Shown one piece after another: positions 1 to 7,467 of a stretch of DNA of 15,568 nucleotides. The number at the start of each line of letters is the position of its first letter. The stretch's first letter is position 1. The stretch comes from JBGTHB01 sp041746415 (lineage in GTDB: Bacteria; Pseudomonadota; Gammaproteobacteria; Coxiellales; Coxiellaceae). The notes below the pieces were generated by a model. The model made no database searches. It worked only from the letters and a program-made list of their open reading frames with translations, and was not told the origin of the DNA. Location: the NCBI GenBank assembly GCA_041746415.1, contig JBGTHB010000138.1, forward strand, positions 1 to 15,568, in the 5' to 3' direction. The translations under genes and the position numbers were made by a program.

Positions 1-1
1 A

Positions 2-160
2 ATATCCATTAGGGCCCGATCCGCCTTCTGTTTACAGAATAACGATCAACAAGAGGCCGAATATACGAAAGCATCCTTAACCACTTTTTTTAAAATGACT
101 TGCTTTACAGGGTGGGTCCATATACGTGATGACGGAAAAAAGAATTGCGCCCACTTGTGA
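2..160 (+). CDS. Possible 3' end of an unknown gene (partial)
   Basis: A reading frame enters from the left edge and stays open for 52 codons to a TGA at 158-160. The peptide has a mixed, protein-like composition. It includes the stretch EAEYTKASLTTFFKMTCF and ends GWVHIRDDGKKNCAHL. I do not recognise the family. There is no start codon or ribosome site in view, and 52 open codons can occur by chance, so this is a weak call. The other plus-strand frame I followed closes by about position 95. Confidence 0.33.
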   Translation: MSIRARSAFCLQNNDQQEAEYTKASLTTFFKMTCFTGWVHIRDDGKKNCAHL

Positions 161-212
161 TGACAAAAAAGGAATGACCAGCGAGTCATCGAGCGCGGCA
201 ATCCATTGCGAT

Positions 213-229
213 TTTTGTCCTGCGCAAAG
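213..229 (+). repeat. 17-bp motif, copy 1 of 2
   Basis: TTTTGTCCTGCGCAAAG lies about 145 bp upstream of the beta-barrel gene start. The same motif with one change recurs at 15274-15290, upstream of another plus-strand gene. In both places AAGCTAAT starts exactly 55 bp after the motif start (268 and 15329). It could be a shared promoter element or part of a dispersed repeat. The DNA between the two blocks is not clearly alike. Confidence 0.35.
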
Positions 230-292
230 GAAATTTGTAGCCAATCAATAGATTTTAAGTAAGCTCTAAGCTAATGCTCGCTGCTACGCAAC

Positions 293-319
293 TGAATGTC
301 ATTTAGTAGTGGACATTCA
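293..319. promoter_or_regulatory. Inverted repeat upstream of the beta-barrel gene
   Basis: TGAATGTC (293-300) and GACATTCA (312-319) form a perfect 8-bp dyad around an 11-nt loop, ending 55 bp before the start codon at 375. No T-tract follows, so it is not an obvious terminator. It could be an operator or a 5'-UTR hairpin of the omp gene. No convincing -35/-10 pair was found nearby. Confidence 0.3.
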
Positions 320-374
320 ATTCATACTGGCTTTAAATGACCCCTCGCAAAAAAATAACCGCTAGGAGAATACA

Positions 375-1115
375 ATGTTGAGAAAAACTTTTTTAACCCT
401 GTGCAGCTTAAGCGCCATCGCTATCATGAGCCAAGCAGTAGCAGCGCATACCCAATCACACGACACTGGCTTTTACGGAGCCGCTGGTGTGGGTGGCGGC
501 TGGTCAAGCGCTCAAACACAATCTTTTACAAAAGTAACACAGACCACCGCGGCACAAACTGGAATACCACTCACACTGGATACCCTCGGCCAATCACGCA
601 TGACAGATGCCAGTGGTTTAGCTGCAATCATTGATATGGGTTATCAATTTCATTACTTTGCAGCAGAAGTGGCCTACACTCACGCACCTGAATTCACTGA
701 AAATGAAACCGGCACGTTATTTGTCAATGGGACAGAAATGGGCGGGTTAAATTCAAATGACACCAGCAGCATCAACTACCTCAGCTTCTTGGGCAAGGCT
801 AGTTATCCCTTTGCACACGTACGCCCATTTGCTGGTGCTGGTATGGCAATTGTGTTTAAAGACGCCCACACGCGCACTTCAGATGTGCTAACCAGCTTTG
901 GCGACTTCGGCTCACAACAAGCCAGTGCACAAAACACATTTTATTGCCCTGAAATCACTTTGGGTGTAACCGCACCATTATCACAACGCTTTTTAGCCCG
1001 TGTGGAATACGATCGCGTATTTGGCAAAAGCAATATTGGCGTGGATAATGCTGAGAAAAATTTCTTGCCTAACATCAACACGATTTTATTCAGTATTCAA
1101 TATATGTTTAGTTAA
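375..1115 (+). CDS. Outer-membrane beta-barrel protein
   Basis: A 246-aa protein that begins with a Sec signal peptide: a basic MLRK start, a hydrophobic run at about residues 6-22, and an AVAA cleavage region near residues 21-24. The mature part starts with GFYGAAGVGGGWS, a glycine-rich first strand typical of small OmpA-like or PF13505-type barrels. Alternating strands and polar loops follow. The C-terminus FSIQYMFS resembles a terminal beta-strand for BAM recognition, although the last residue is Ser and Phe is second to last. It probably resides in the outer membrane as a small porin-like or adhesin-like surface protein; ligand and role are unknown. The start has a clear AGGAG at 364-368. 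The gene stands alone, preceded by a dyad at 293-319 and followed by a hairpin at 1129-1159. Confidence 0.85.
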   Translation: MLRKTFLTLCSLSAIAIMSQAVAAHTQSHDTGFYGAAGVGGGWSSAQTQSFTKVTQTTAAQTGIPLTLDTLGQSRMTDASGLAAIIDMGYQFHYFAAEVAYTHAPEFTENETGTLFVNGTEMGGLNSNDTSSINYLSFLGKASYPFAHVRPFAGAGMAIVFKDAHTRTSDVLTSFGDFGSQQASAQNTFYCPEITLGVTAPLSQRFLARVEYDRVFGKSNIGVDNAEKNFLPNINTILFSIQYMFS

Positions 1116-1128
1116 TTCTGAAACTGTC

Positions 1129-1159
1129 GCTCACTTATTTTTAAAAAAAGTAAGTGAGC
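1129..1159 (+). terminator. Terminator-like hairpin after the beta-barrel gene
   Basis: GCTCACTTA (1129-1137) pairs perfectly with TAAGTGAGC (1151-1159), starting 14 nt after the stop codon at 1113-1115. The loop itself is a T run followed by an A run, so the stem could extend further. There is no U-tract after the stem, which makes termination plausible rather than certain. Confidence 0.5.
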
Positions 1160-1184
1160 TGCAGCTAGTGCTATACCCATTTCA

Positions 1185-1213
1185 CTTGAAGTTGCGATTT
1201 ATCGCAACGCAAA
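1185..1213 (+). repeat. REP-like palindromic repeat, copy 1
   Basis: The core is the perfect palindrome GTTGCGATTTATCGCAAC (1191-1208), flanked by CTTGAA on the left and GCAAA on the right. The whole 29-bp unit recurs in inverted orientation at 15169-15197 with three substitutions. Two copies about 14 kb apart with a conserved stem-loop suggest a dispersed intergenic repeat. This copy lies between convergent genes, downstream of the omp hairpin. Confidence 0.6.
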
Positions 1214-1297
1214 AGGCTATACCGTTCGCTTTCAATTAAAATTATTTGCATTCTCATTGGCGAACAATGTATAAAAAAATTCACGCATTGCCGCAGA

Positions 1298-2071
1298 TTA
1301 GGCCGCAGTTAAAGTCTGAGCAGCACATCCATCTAGTGAATCACTGATTGGCTGCATGACTTTTTGCAGTAAACGTATTATTGCGGCGACCACATAAACG
1401 CTTACCATACCGCCCACACTAAATATGGCCGCTTTCATTGGATCTTGCTTCCATTCTAATTGTGGATAGGTAAAACCGCCGTTATATGAATACACTGCAG
1501 CAAACACGGCATAAACCGTAGCAAAAGCAAAAGCACTTCCAGCTTGTACCATGTGATAAGGCGTGTTGTTTACAATAAGGTTTACTAAAGCACCGCCAGC
1601 GTAGCTACCGTGATATAAAAATGCTTCTGCCTGAAATTCCTTGGCAAGCAACGACCAATATAACGCTGCTATTAACACTGAAGACGTCAGGGTAAAATTG
1701 CGCGGATTTATCCTCAGCTCAGTATCAAAAAATTTAACTGGATGGGCAAGTGTAAGCGCACGCTCTTGTGTGAGCAGCTGGTTATTATTGTTGGATGTCA
1801 GCAGCGCTGCTTCATTATCAACAGAAGCAGCTGACACAGTGCGACATAATATAAGTGCATGCAAAAATAAAAAAGTTTGCGCTGTTATGTTCGCCATTAA
1901 ATGCCAATGCGTTAATAATTTAAACCACGGCCAACCCATTTTTGGCGCGACATTAATTAGATTTAACGTCATTGCCGCTACGGACAGCATAAATAATGCA
2001 CCCTCTCCAACCGCTAACCGCCATGCCTGCGCGTTAATATTGTTGGGCGTACTCGGCGTCGCATCTGTCAT
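1298..2071 (-). CDS. Five-TM hypothetical inner-membrane protein
   Basis: A 257-aa protein of unrecognised family. Hydrophobic segments lie at about residues 22-42, 57-76, 127-144, 177-196 and 213-235. The first two are joined by a short loop with GWPWF and HWH. An Asn/Gln-rich hydrophilic stretch (about 80-120, with NNNN) separates them from the last three. The start at 2071 is supported by an AGAGG-type ribosome site about nine bases upstream. The gene begins 21 nt after the lysS stop on the same strand, so it is probably the last gene of the prfB-MFS-lysS transcript. No catalytic motif or known domain is visible. The C-terminus (DGCAAQTLTAA) is hydrophilic. Confidence 0.8.
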   Translation of the reverse strand: MTDATPSTPNNINAQAWRLAVGEGALFMLSVAAMTLNLINVAPKMGWPWFKLLTHWHLMANITAQTFLFLHALILCRTVSAASVDNEAALLTSNNNNQLLTQERALTLAHPVKFFDTELRINPRNFTLTSSVLIAALYWSLLAKEFQAEAFLYHGSYAGGALVNLIVNNTPYHMVQAGSAFAFATVYAVFAAVYSYNGGFTYPQLEWKQDPMKAAIFSVGGMVSVYVVAAIIRLLQKVMQPISDSLDGCAAQTLTAA

Positions 2072-2092
2072 GATAAAAACCTCTACAATTTA

Positions 2093-3598
2093 TTATTTTT
2101 TTCTCATCAAAGGAAACAAAATCACATCACGAATGGAGGCACAATCCGCTAAAAACATCACTAAACGATCAATACCAATGCCTTCGCCTGCAGTCGGCGG
2201 CAAACCGTATTCCAGTGCCATAACGTAATCCGCATCGTATTCCATGGCTTCGCCATCGCCCGCTTCACGCGCTTGACGTTGTGCTTTAAAACGCGCGGCT
2301 TGGTCTTCGGGATCATTTAATTCAGAAAAGCCATTTGCCACTTCGCGACCACCAACAAAAAATTCAAAGCGGTCCGTCACAAAATCATTATCGTCATTAA
2401 GTCGTGCTAACGGTGAAACTTCTTTGGGGTATTGTGTAATGAAAGTTGGCTCCATTAAATGCGGCTCAGCCACCGCTTCAAATAATTCTTGATGCAATTT
2501 ACCCAAACCATCATTGTCGCGCAACGTTATTTTATATCGATCAGCGTGTGCCTTAGCCTTAGCTAAATCCATTAAATCGCTTGCGCTAATTTCTTTATCG
2601 TAATGCAAAATTGCATCGTGCAATGTCATACGCGCAAACGGTTTTGCCAAATCAATGGTGTGACCTTGGTACTGAACAACAGTAGTAGTGAGCACGTCTA
2701 CTGCCACTTGGCGCAGCAAACGTTCGGTAAAATCCATTAAATCTTCGAAGGTCGCGTACGCTTGATAAAATTCCATCATAGTGAATTCAGGATTATGCCG
2801 CGTTGATACACCTTCATTACGAAAATTACGATTGATTTCATACACACGTTCAAAGCCACCAATCACCAACCGTTTTAAATATAATTCGGGCGCAATGCGT
2901 AAAAATAATTCCATGTCTAACGCGTTGTGATGTGTTTTAAACGGACGCGCTGCAGCACCACCTGCTAACGGTTGCATCATAGGGGTTTCCACTTCCATAA
3001 AACGTTCGCTATCCATAAAACGTCTTAAACTGGCAATGATATTAGAGCGCAGTTGAAATACGTGACGCGGCTGTTCATTCACCATTAAATCCAAGTAGCG
3101 CTGACGAAAACGCTGTTCTTGATCGGTTAAACCATGAAATTTATCTGGCAATGGTCGCAATGATTTGGTCAACAATTCAATGTGTTCGATGTGTAATGAC
3201 AACTCGCCCGTTTTGGTTTTAAATACGTAGCCTTTGACACCAATAATGTCGCCCAAATCCCAGGTTTTAAATTGTTCGTAATGCGTTTCACCAATGGCAT
3301 CTTTGGCAACATAAATTTGAATTTGTCCGGTCATATCTTGAATATGAGCGAATGAGGCTTTGCCCATCACGCGTTGCCGCATCATACGCCCAGCAATGCT
3401 AACAACGATTTTTTCTGCAGCTAATGCTTCTTTGGTTTTATCACCAAATGTTTTTACTAAATCGGCGGCATACGCGTTGCGCTTGAATTGGTTTGGGTAC
3501 GCTTGTCCCTGCAGACGCAAAGCGTTTAATTTTATTTTACGCTGTGCAATTTGTTCGTTTTCATCTATCGCGATTTGATTAGTAACATCATCATTCAT
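2093..3598 (-). CDS. lysS: Lysyl-tRNA synthetase, class II
   Basis: A 501-aa cytoplasmic enzyme that charges tRNA-Lys with lysine using ATP. An N-terminal OB-fold anticodon-binding domain covers about residues 64-145 (VSIAGRMMRQRVMGKASF). The catalytic core follows, with FRQRYLDLM at 164-172, the ETP motif-1 region near 204-206, motif 2 at about 249-278 (FERVYEINRNFRNEG, then HNPEFTMMEFY) and motif 3 GIGIDRLVMFL at 473-483. All signature residues of class IIb LysRS appear present, and the length matches the family. The start follows a GGGAAAT-type purine-rich site. It lies 21 nt downstream of the MFS gene and 21 nt upstream of the five-TM gene. Its linkage to prfB matches the prfB-lysS pairing known in enterobacteria, here split by an exporter gene. 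Confidence 0.98.
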   Translation of the reverse strand: MNDDVTNQIAIDENEQIAQRKIKLNALRLQGQAYPNQFKRNAYAADLVKTFGDKTKEALAAEKIVVSIAGRMMRQRVMGKASFAHIQDMTGQIQIYVAKDAIGETHYEQFKTWDLGDIIGVKGYVFKTKTGELSLHIEHIELLTKSLRPLPDKFHGLTDQEQRFRQRYLDLMVNEQPRHVFQLRSNIIASLRRFMDSERFMEVETPMMQPLAGGAAARPFKTHHNALDMELFLRIAPELYLKRLVIGGFERVYEINRNFRNEGVSTRHNPEFTMMEFYQAYATFEDLMDFTERLLRQVAVDVLTTTVVQYQGHTIDLAKPFARMTLHDAILHYDKEISASDLMDLAKAKAHADRYKITLRDNDGLGKLHQELFEAVAEPHLMEPTFITQYPKEVSPLARLNDDNDFVTDRFEFFVGGREVANGFSELNDPEDQAARFKAQRQAREAGDGEAMEYDADYVMALEYGLPPTAGEGIGIDRLVMFLADCASIRDVILFPLMRKK

Positions 3599-3619
3599 CT
3601 TTATTTCCCGCCATTTAAA

Positions 3620-4801
3620 TTACACTACACGTGCTCGCTTCAACCAATAAGCAACAACCAACATAACCATGCCCACTATTAAAAAGGCAACCGGCATCAC
3701 TAATATACCTAAATTATGCGACTCTGCCACAATTTGCACTAAGGTAAAGGGAATAGCCATATTGATCATGCTCATCACTGCTGACACATTTGATTTGTCT
3801 GGTACAGACATGGAAATAATCGAAGAGGCATTGGCAAACACATACAATTCAAATAGAAATAGCAGTGCTGTGATGCCAAACAAACTCCAAACTTCTACTC
3901 CATTAAAAACAAATGCCAGTATCATAGCTATACCGCAAGCGATGACTCCACCCACACCGCACGCCAATATTTTAAAAGGATGAAAATAATGCGCCAGCCA
4001 AGCCGATGTCAGACTGCCAACGGTCATACACAAATAAGGAATTAGCATCCACAATCCATATTGACTGGGTGATATGCCTACTTTAACAATACCTAAAAAC
4101 GGACCTGCTGAAGCGTAAATATAAATTAATGCCGAAGCCAACCCCATAAGCACACACATCAACACCACTTTTTTATGCGTGAGTTGTGCTGCATAGCGCA
4201 ACCCTATTTTACGCCAATTTAAGGCATCAAGGTCACGCTCTGCACCGGTTTCTGGCAGCCAATAAACCATAACGAGAATAATGGCCATATAAATCATCAT
4301 GAAATAAAAGCAACTTAACCAGCCATAACGATGCACTAAATAACCACACAGCATCGTCGTTAATCCTGGCATGATGGCAAAACTGGACATGACTAATGGC
4401 ATAACTTTTGCTGTGTGTTGTTGGTAATAATCACCGACCATGGTCAGAGCAATGGTCATACCACTCGCGGCTGCCAACGCTTGAAAAAACCGCAACACCA
4501 CCAGCACCCAAAACCAATGTAATCCACCAGCTAAAATACATAACAACGTAACCAGCAGCGTTAAAAATAAACCCACTTTTAAAGTGGGACGCCGACCAAA
4601 ACGATTTGAAAATGGCCCGTAAATAAGTGGCCCAATAGCAAACCCGAGCAAATACGCCGTCATGGTGTATTGCGCTTGAGATGCTGTCACTGCAAAAAAT
4701 TGTTCTATGGCTGGTAGCGCTGGCGTGTAGGCAACCGCTATTACTGAGCTGAATGACATTAATAGAAAAAGGGTAATGAAATGGGGTTTTTGATTATTCA
4801 T
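3620..4801 (-). CDS. MFS drug-resistance transporter, Bcr/CflA type
   Basis: A 393-aa, 12-TM major facilitator of the DHA1 Bcr/CflA type, probably a proton-driven exporter in the inner membrane. The sequence opens with a TM1 containing YTPALPAI, typical of Bcr/CflA proteins. The MFS motif-A loop GPFSNRFGRRP lies between TM2 and TM3 (about residues 62-72). A cytoplasmic central loop (GAERDLDALNWRKI) separates the two six-helix halves. Substrate cannot be told from sequence. Two starts compete. ATG at 4801 is used here, five nt after the prfB stop. A GTG at 4810 would overlap that stop as GTGA and suggest translational coupling. Its place between prfB and lysS is unusual. Confidence 0.92.
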   Translation of the reverse strand: MNNQKPHFITLFLLMSFSSVIAVAYTPALPAIEQFFAVTASQAQYTMTAYLLGFAIGPLIYGPFSNRFGRRPTLKVGLFLTLLVTLLCILAGGLHWFWVLVVLRFFQALAAASGMTIALTMVGDYYQQHTAKVMPLVMSSFAIMPGLTTMLCGYLVHRYGWLSCFYFMMIYMAIILVMVYWLPETGAERDLDALNWRKIGLRYAAQLTHKKVVLMCVLMGLASALIYIYASAGPFLGIVKVGISPSQYGLWMLIPYLCMTVGSLTSAWLAHYFHPFKILACGVGGVIACGIAMILAFVFNGVEVWSLFGITALLFLFELYVFANASSIISMSVPDKSNVSAVMSMINMAIPFTLVQIVAESHNLGILVMPVAFLIVGMVMLVVAYWLKRARVV

Positions 4802-4806
4802 CTCTC

Positions 4807-5920
4807 TCACTTATTGGCCGATACATCTTGTTTCAAACATGCCTCAATAAACTGATCCAGCTCCCCATCTAAAACGGCTTGCGTATTTGAAGTTTCAACA
4901 TTGGTACGTAAATCTTTTATGCGCGATTGGTCTAACACATATGAACGGATTTGACTGCCCCAGGTAATATCCGATTTAGATGCTTCTAAAGCTTGCTGTT
5001 CGTCTGTTTTCTTTTGCATTGCTAATTCGTACAACTTAGCACGCAATTGCTTCATCGCTTGCGCTTTATTTTTATGTTGCGAACGATCACTCTGACACTG
5101 CACTACGATGCCCGACGGTTCGTGGGTAATGCGCACCGCCGAATCCGTACGATTCACGTGCTGACCACCAGCACCCGAAGCACGGTAAGTGTCGATGCGT
5201 AAATCCGCTGGATTAATGTCAATTTCCACATCATCGTCAATTTCAGGTGAAACAAACACAGCAGCAAACGAAGTGTGACGACGATTGCCTGAATCAAACG
5301 GCGATTTACGCACTAAACGATGCACACCCGTTTCGGTGCGCAACCAGCCATACACATACTCACCCGTAAAATGCACGGTAGCGCTTTTAATTCCCGCCAC
5401 TTCACCTGCGGAAACTTCCACTACTTCGGTTTTAAAACCATGCGCGTCACCCCAACGCAAATACATACGCAATAACATTTCCGCCCAATCTTGTGCTTCT
5501 GTGCCCCCGGAGCCGGACTGAATATCTAAAAAAGCATTGTTAGGATCCATCTTGTTGGAAAACATACGGCGGAATTCAAGCTCACTGACACGTGTCTCGA
5601 TGGAGTTTACTTCAAGCAGCAATTCTTCATATAACTCTTGATCGTTTTCTTCGGCAACAAACTCAAATAACTCATGTGCTTCTTTTAGGTTGCGCTCAAC
5701 ACCATCAATGGTTTCAACAATCGCTTCTAATAACGATTTTTCTTTACCAAAGTTCTGTGCTTTTTCAGCGTCATTCCAAATATGCGGATTTTCTAACTCG
5801 CGTTTAACTTCAAGTAAACGCAATGATTTGGCGTCATAGTCAAAGATACCTCCGAAGCGCGCTGGCGCGAGCATCCAGGTCAGCCAAATGAATTTTTAAT
5901 GGATTCAGTTCTAGTGTCAT
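4807..5920 (-). CDS. prfB: Peptide chain release factor 2 (programmed +1 frameshift)
   Basis: RF2 recognises UAA and UGA stop codons and releases the peptide on the ribosome. The gene is read in two frames. From the ATG at 5920, 26 codons (MTLELNPLKIHLADL to RRYL) run to an in-frame TGA. A +1 shift at CTTTGAC then continues with DYDAK to the TGA at 4807-4809, giving 370 aa, close to E. coli RF2. The anticodon-like tripeptide SPF is at about 206-208 and the catalytic GGQ at about 251-253. An ORF call from the ATG inside the overlap would give a false N-terminus (MLAPARFGG). The upstream ribosome site is weak. It heads the prfB-MFS-lysS block. Confidence 0.97.
5839..5853 (-). promoter_or_regulatory. 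prfB autoregulatory frameshift site
   Basis: On the minus strand the sequence reads GGAGG TAT CTT TGA C. The internal Shine-Dalgarno GGAGG occupies 5849-5853, the slippery CTT is followed by the in-frame TGA (5840-5842) and then C. Spacing matches the classical RF2 site: when RF2 is scarce, the slow UGA favours a +1 slip from CUU to UUU. This lets RF2 control its own synthesis. Confidence 0.96.
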
Positions 5921-5960
5921 GGGGCGAATGGTAGCATGACTTCCCAGCTTATGGGTTAAA

Positions 5961-6075
5961 ATTGGCAATAACGGCCAATCTTGAACGTAACATTCTCCTC
6001 AAAATGCTCAGGTACTCAATGTACATTGCGCTTTTTCGTTAATTTTACGTTCAACCTTGTCTCGTTCTTGCCAAT
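5961..6075. repeat. 115-bp imperfect palindrome (MITE/REP-like)
   Basis: Nested arms share one centre near 6018. The outer ATTGGCAA (5961-5968) pairs with TTGCCAAT (6068-6075). The middle TTGAACGTAA (5981-5990) pairs with TTACGTTCAA (6045-6054). The inner GTAC (6012-6015) pairs with GTAC (6021-6024). AATGTACATT at 6018-6027 is itself a palindrome. The element fills the gap between the 5' end of prfB and the 3' end of the DUF1289 gene. It may be a non-autonomous mobile repeat, a bidirectional terminator or both. No target-site duplication was evident. Confidence 0.6.
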
Positions 6076-6109
6076 TTGCAGATCATTTTCATCAATGCCT
6101 AAGTAGTTA

Positions 6110-6307
6110 TTATGAAATATCAACTATTTTTTGTTGCTTTAAGCGCTGATTAATTGCTATTTTCTGCGCATCGGTAAACGTATTCCACAACCGCACTTCA
6201 TCGAAAGTACGGCCACATCCACGACAAATAGCATCACCCAAAGCGGTAGCACTACAAACGCCGATGCAAGGTGTGTCAGTGAGATTTCGTTTGCCGTTGA
6301 TATCCAT
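6110..6307 (-). CDS. DUF1289 four-cysteine protein
   Basis: A 65-aa protein with the compact DUF1289 (YdhL-like) pattern. TPCIGVCSA gives Cys14 and Cys18, and ICRGCGRTFDEVRLW gives Cys28 and Cys31 followed by the conserved Arg-Thr, Glu-Val and Trp41. The four cysteines suggest a small metal-binding knuckle. The family has no established biochemical role that I can state, and it often appears as a stand-alone small gene. The length is normal. The start at 6307 has only a weak GAAG-type site upstream. The gene lies on the same strand as prfB but is separated from it by the palindromic element, so it may have its own transcript. Confidence 0.88.
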   Translation of the reverse strand: MDINGKRNLTDTPCIGVCSATALGDAICRGCGRTFDEVRLWNTFTDAQKIAINQRLKQQKIVDIS

Positions 6308-6615
6308 GACTTCAGTTTAACGACAATGGCGTCATCAAAACAACCGCGGCTTAGCGGAAGTTTCACATTTTGCGCGAAAGACCTGATTACTAGGTTCTGA
6401 GTGCCCCTATGCTTAATTCCAACCGCGATTACCTATAAAATCGAGCCATTTTTATCTTCACACTATTTTTACACAGCTACCGCACTGTCAACTGCTTGAT
6501 AACCATGAGAAATTATTGCCATAGAATTTAATGAATATTTTTTGGTGGATTTAAGCTGAACGTTTATATTTTTACTATAGTAATAAAAACAACCAACTGA
6601 TACTGAGAGTGGATA
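6308..6615. other. 308-bp divergent intergenic region
   Basis: This gap separates the minus-strand DUF1289 gene from the plus-strand secreted-protein pair, so it should contain promoters for both. TATAAA at 6434-6439 and TATAGT near 6576-6581 could act as -10 boxes on the plus strand. Neither has a good -35 at 16-18 bp, so no promoter is called. No ORF, RNA gene or strong hairpin was seen. Confidence 0.3.
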
Positions 6616-7038
6616 ATGAACAGGTTAAACAGAATAAAACTGGGAGTTGCAGCAGTAGCATTTATGGCTGCACTTTCGGCTCACGCTAGCCCAAGTTTGG
6701 GTTGGGTGTATTGCTATAAAAGTCCTGACATTAATGTTTCAACCCACCCCGACTTTTCAGGTATATCTGATCCAGAGGGTGATGGCCCTGCTGGCTTAGC
6801 TCTTACAGATACGGCTGGAAGTTATTATTGTGTATCCCCAGAGACTCCAAATTCTGCGTTGGGTGTAAGCCCATATTGTGCGTGCAAAATGAAAACAACA
6901 ATAATAAATAAAAGTTTTATTGGTAGAGACATGATGGGTCAAGCACTACCTTACACTATAATAACGCAAATAAGTGCTGTATCTGCATGCTTTAAAGCAT
7001 GCCCTGAAAAAGTAACTTTTACCGTTTATGCGAAATAA
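6616..7038 (+). CDS. Secreted six-cysteine protein A
   Basis: A 140-aa protein with a clear Sec signal peptide: a basic MNRLNRIK start, a hydrophobic core at about 9-21 and an SAHA cleavage site near residue 24. The mature part has six cysteines (33, 72, 88, 90, 125, 129), including a CAC pair followed by KMK, which suggests disulfides in the periplasm or outside the cell. No known domain is recognised. Features shared with the next gene include VYCYKSP near the mature N-terminus, a DGP motif, YYC, and CxC followed by a basic-Met pair. The two look like diverged tandem paralogues. The next gene's start lies 13 nt after the stop, so they are probably co-transcribed. The start is preceded by GAGTGG, a modest ribosome site. 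Confidence 0.8.
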   Translation: MNRLNRIKLGVAAVAFMAALSAHASPSLGWVYCYKSPDINVSTHPDFSGISDPEGDGPAGLALTDTAGSYYCVSPETPNSALGVSPYCACKMKTTIINKSFIGRDMMGQALPYTIITQISAVSACFKACPEKVTFTVYAK

Positions 7039-7051
7039 AAGAGGTGACAAC

Positions 7052-7465
7052 ATGTTAGGTTTTGAAAATACACTATTTCGACGCTACCTTAAATTTTTTG
7101 GTTTTGTTTCGCTTTTGTTTACACTAAGCGGTTTTGCTTTTTCTTCTCCAGTGTATTGTTTTAAAAGCATTACTCAGATTGCCCAGAACCAACCACCCGT
7201 TGCGAAATGGTCAGGTTACAGTAATAACCTTCGTGATGGCCCTAAAATAATTGGATACCTCACCGTATATTGTTTAGCGCCACAGAACCCAACCGTTTAC
7301 CCACTGGCAAACGCAGGTTGTGGCTGTCAAATTAAGATGGTTTCTATACAAGGGGATATAGTTTATAACAAGCAAAATTATAAAGTCACAGAGATTACTA
7401 ACTATGCCCCTTGTGCGGGTGGTACTGGACTCAATACTCAATGTTTTAACGCGTACGTACCATAA
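7052..7465 (+). CDS. Secreted six-cysteine protein B (tandem paralogue)
   Basis: A 137-aa protein. The ATG at 7052 is preferred because GAGGTG (7041-7046) sits at ideal spacing. An upstream ATG at 7028 would overlap the previous gene without such a site. A signal peptide or N-terminal anchor covers about residues 10-31 (KFFGFVSLLFTLSGFAFSS). The mature part begins VYCFKS. Six cysteines lie at 36, 74, 90, 92, 121 and 131. The first four have nearly the same spacing as in the preceding protein (39/38, 16/16, 2/2), while the last pair is spaced differently. The shared DGP and CGCQIKM block also supports common ancestry. Function is unknown. Export and disulfide formation are inferred from the signal and the cysteine pattern. 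Confidence 0.8.
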   Translation: MLGFENTLFRRYLKFFGFVSLLFTLSGFAFSSPVYCFKSITQIAQNQPPVAKWSGYSNNLRDGPKIIGYLTVYCLAPQNPTVYPLANAGCGCQIKMVSIQGDIVYNKQNYKVTEITNYAPCAGGTGLNTQCFNAYVP

Positions 7466-7467
7466 CC

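Noticed and set aside
1270..1297. Rho-independent terminator for the minus-strand gene block
   Set aside because: A T run exists on the minus strand, but the GC-rich sequence before it forms direct repeats (CTGCGGC), not a stem.
1641..2228. Open frame of 195 codons on the plus strand
   Set aside because: It lies antisense to the five-TM gene and the lysS 3' end, has no ribosome site, and reads as low-quality sequence opposite well-supported genes.
6157..6366. Open frame of 69 codons on the minus strand
   Set aside because: It overlaps the DUF1289 gene in another frame, and the DUF1289 cysteine pattern shows which frame is real.
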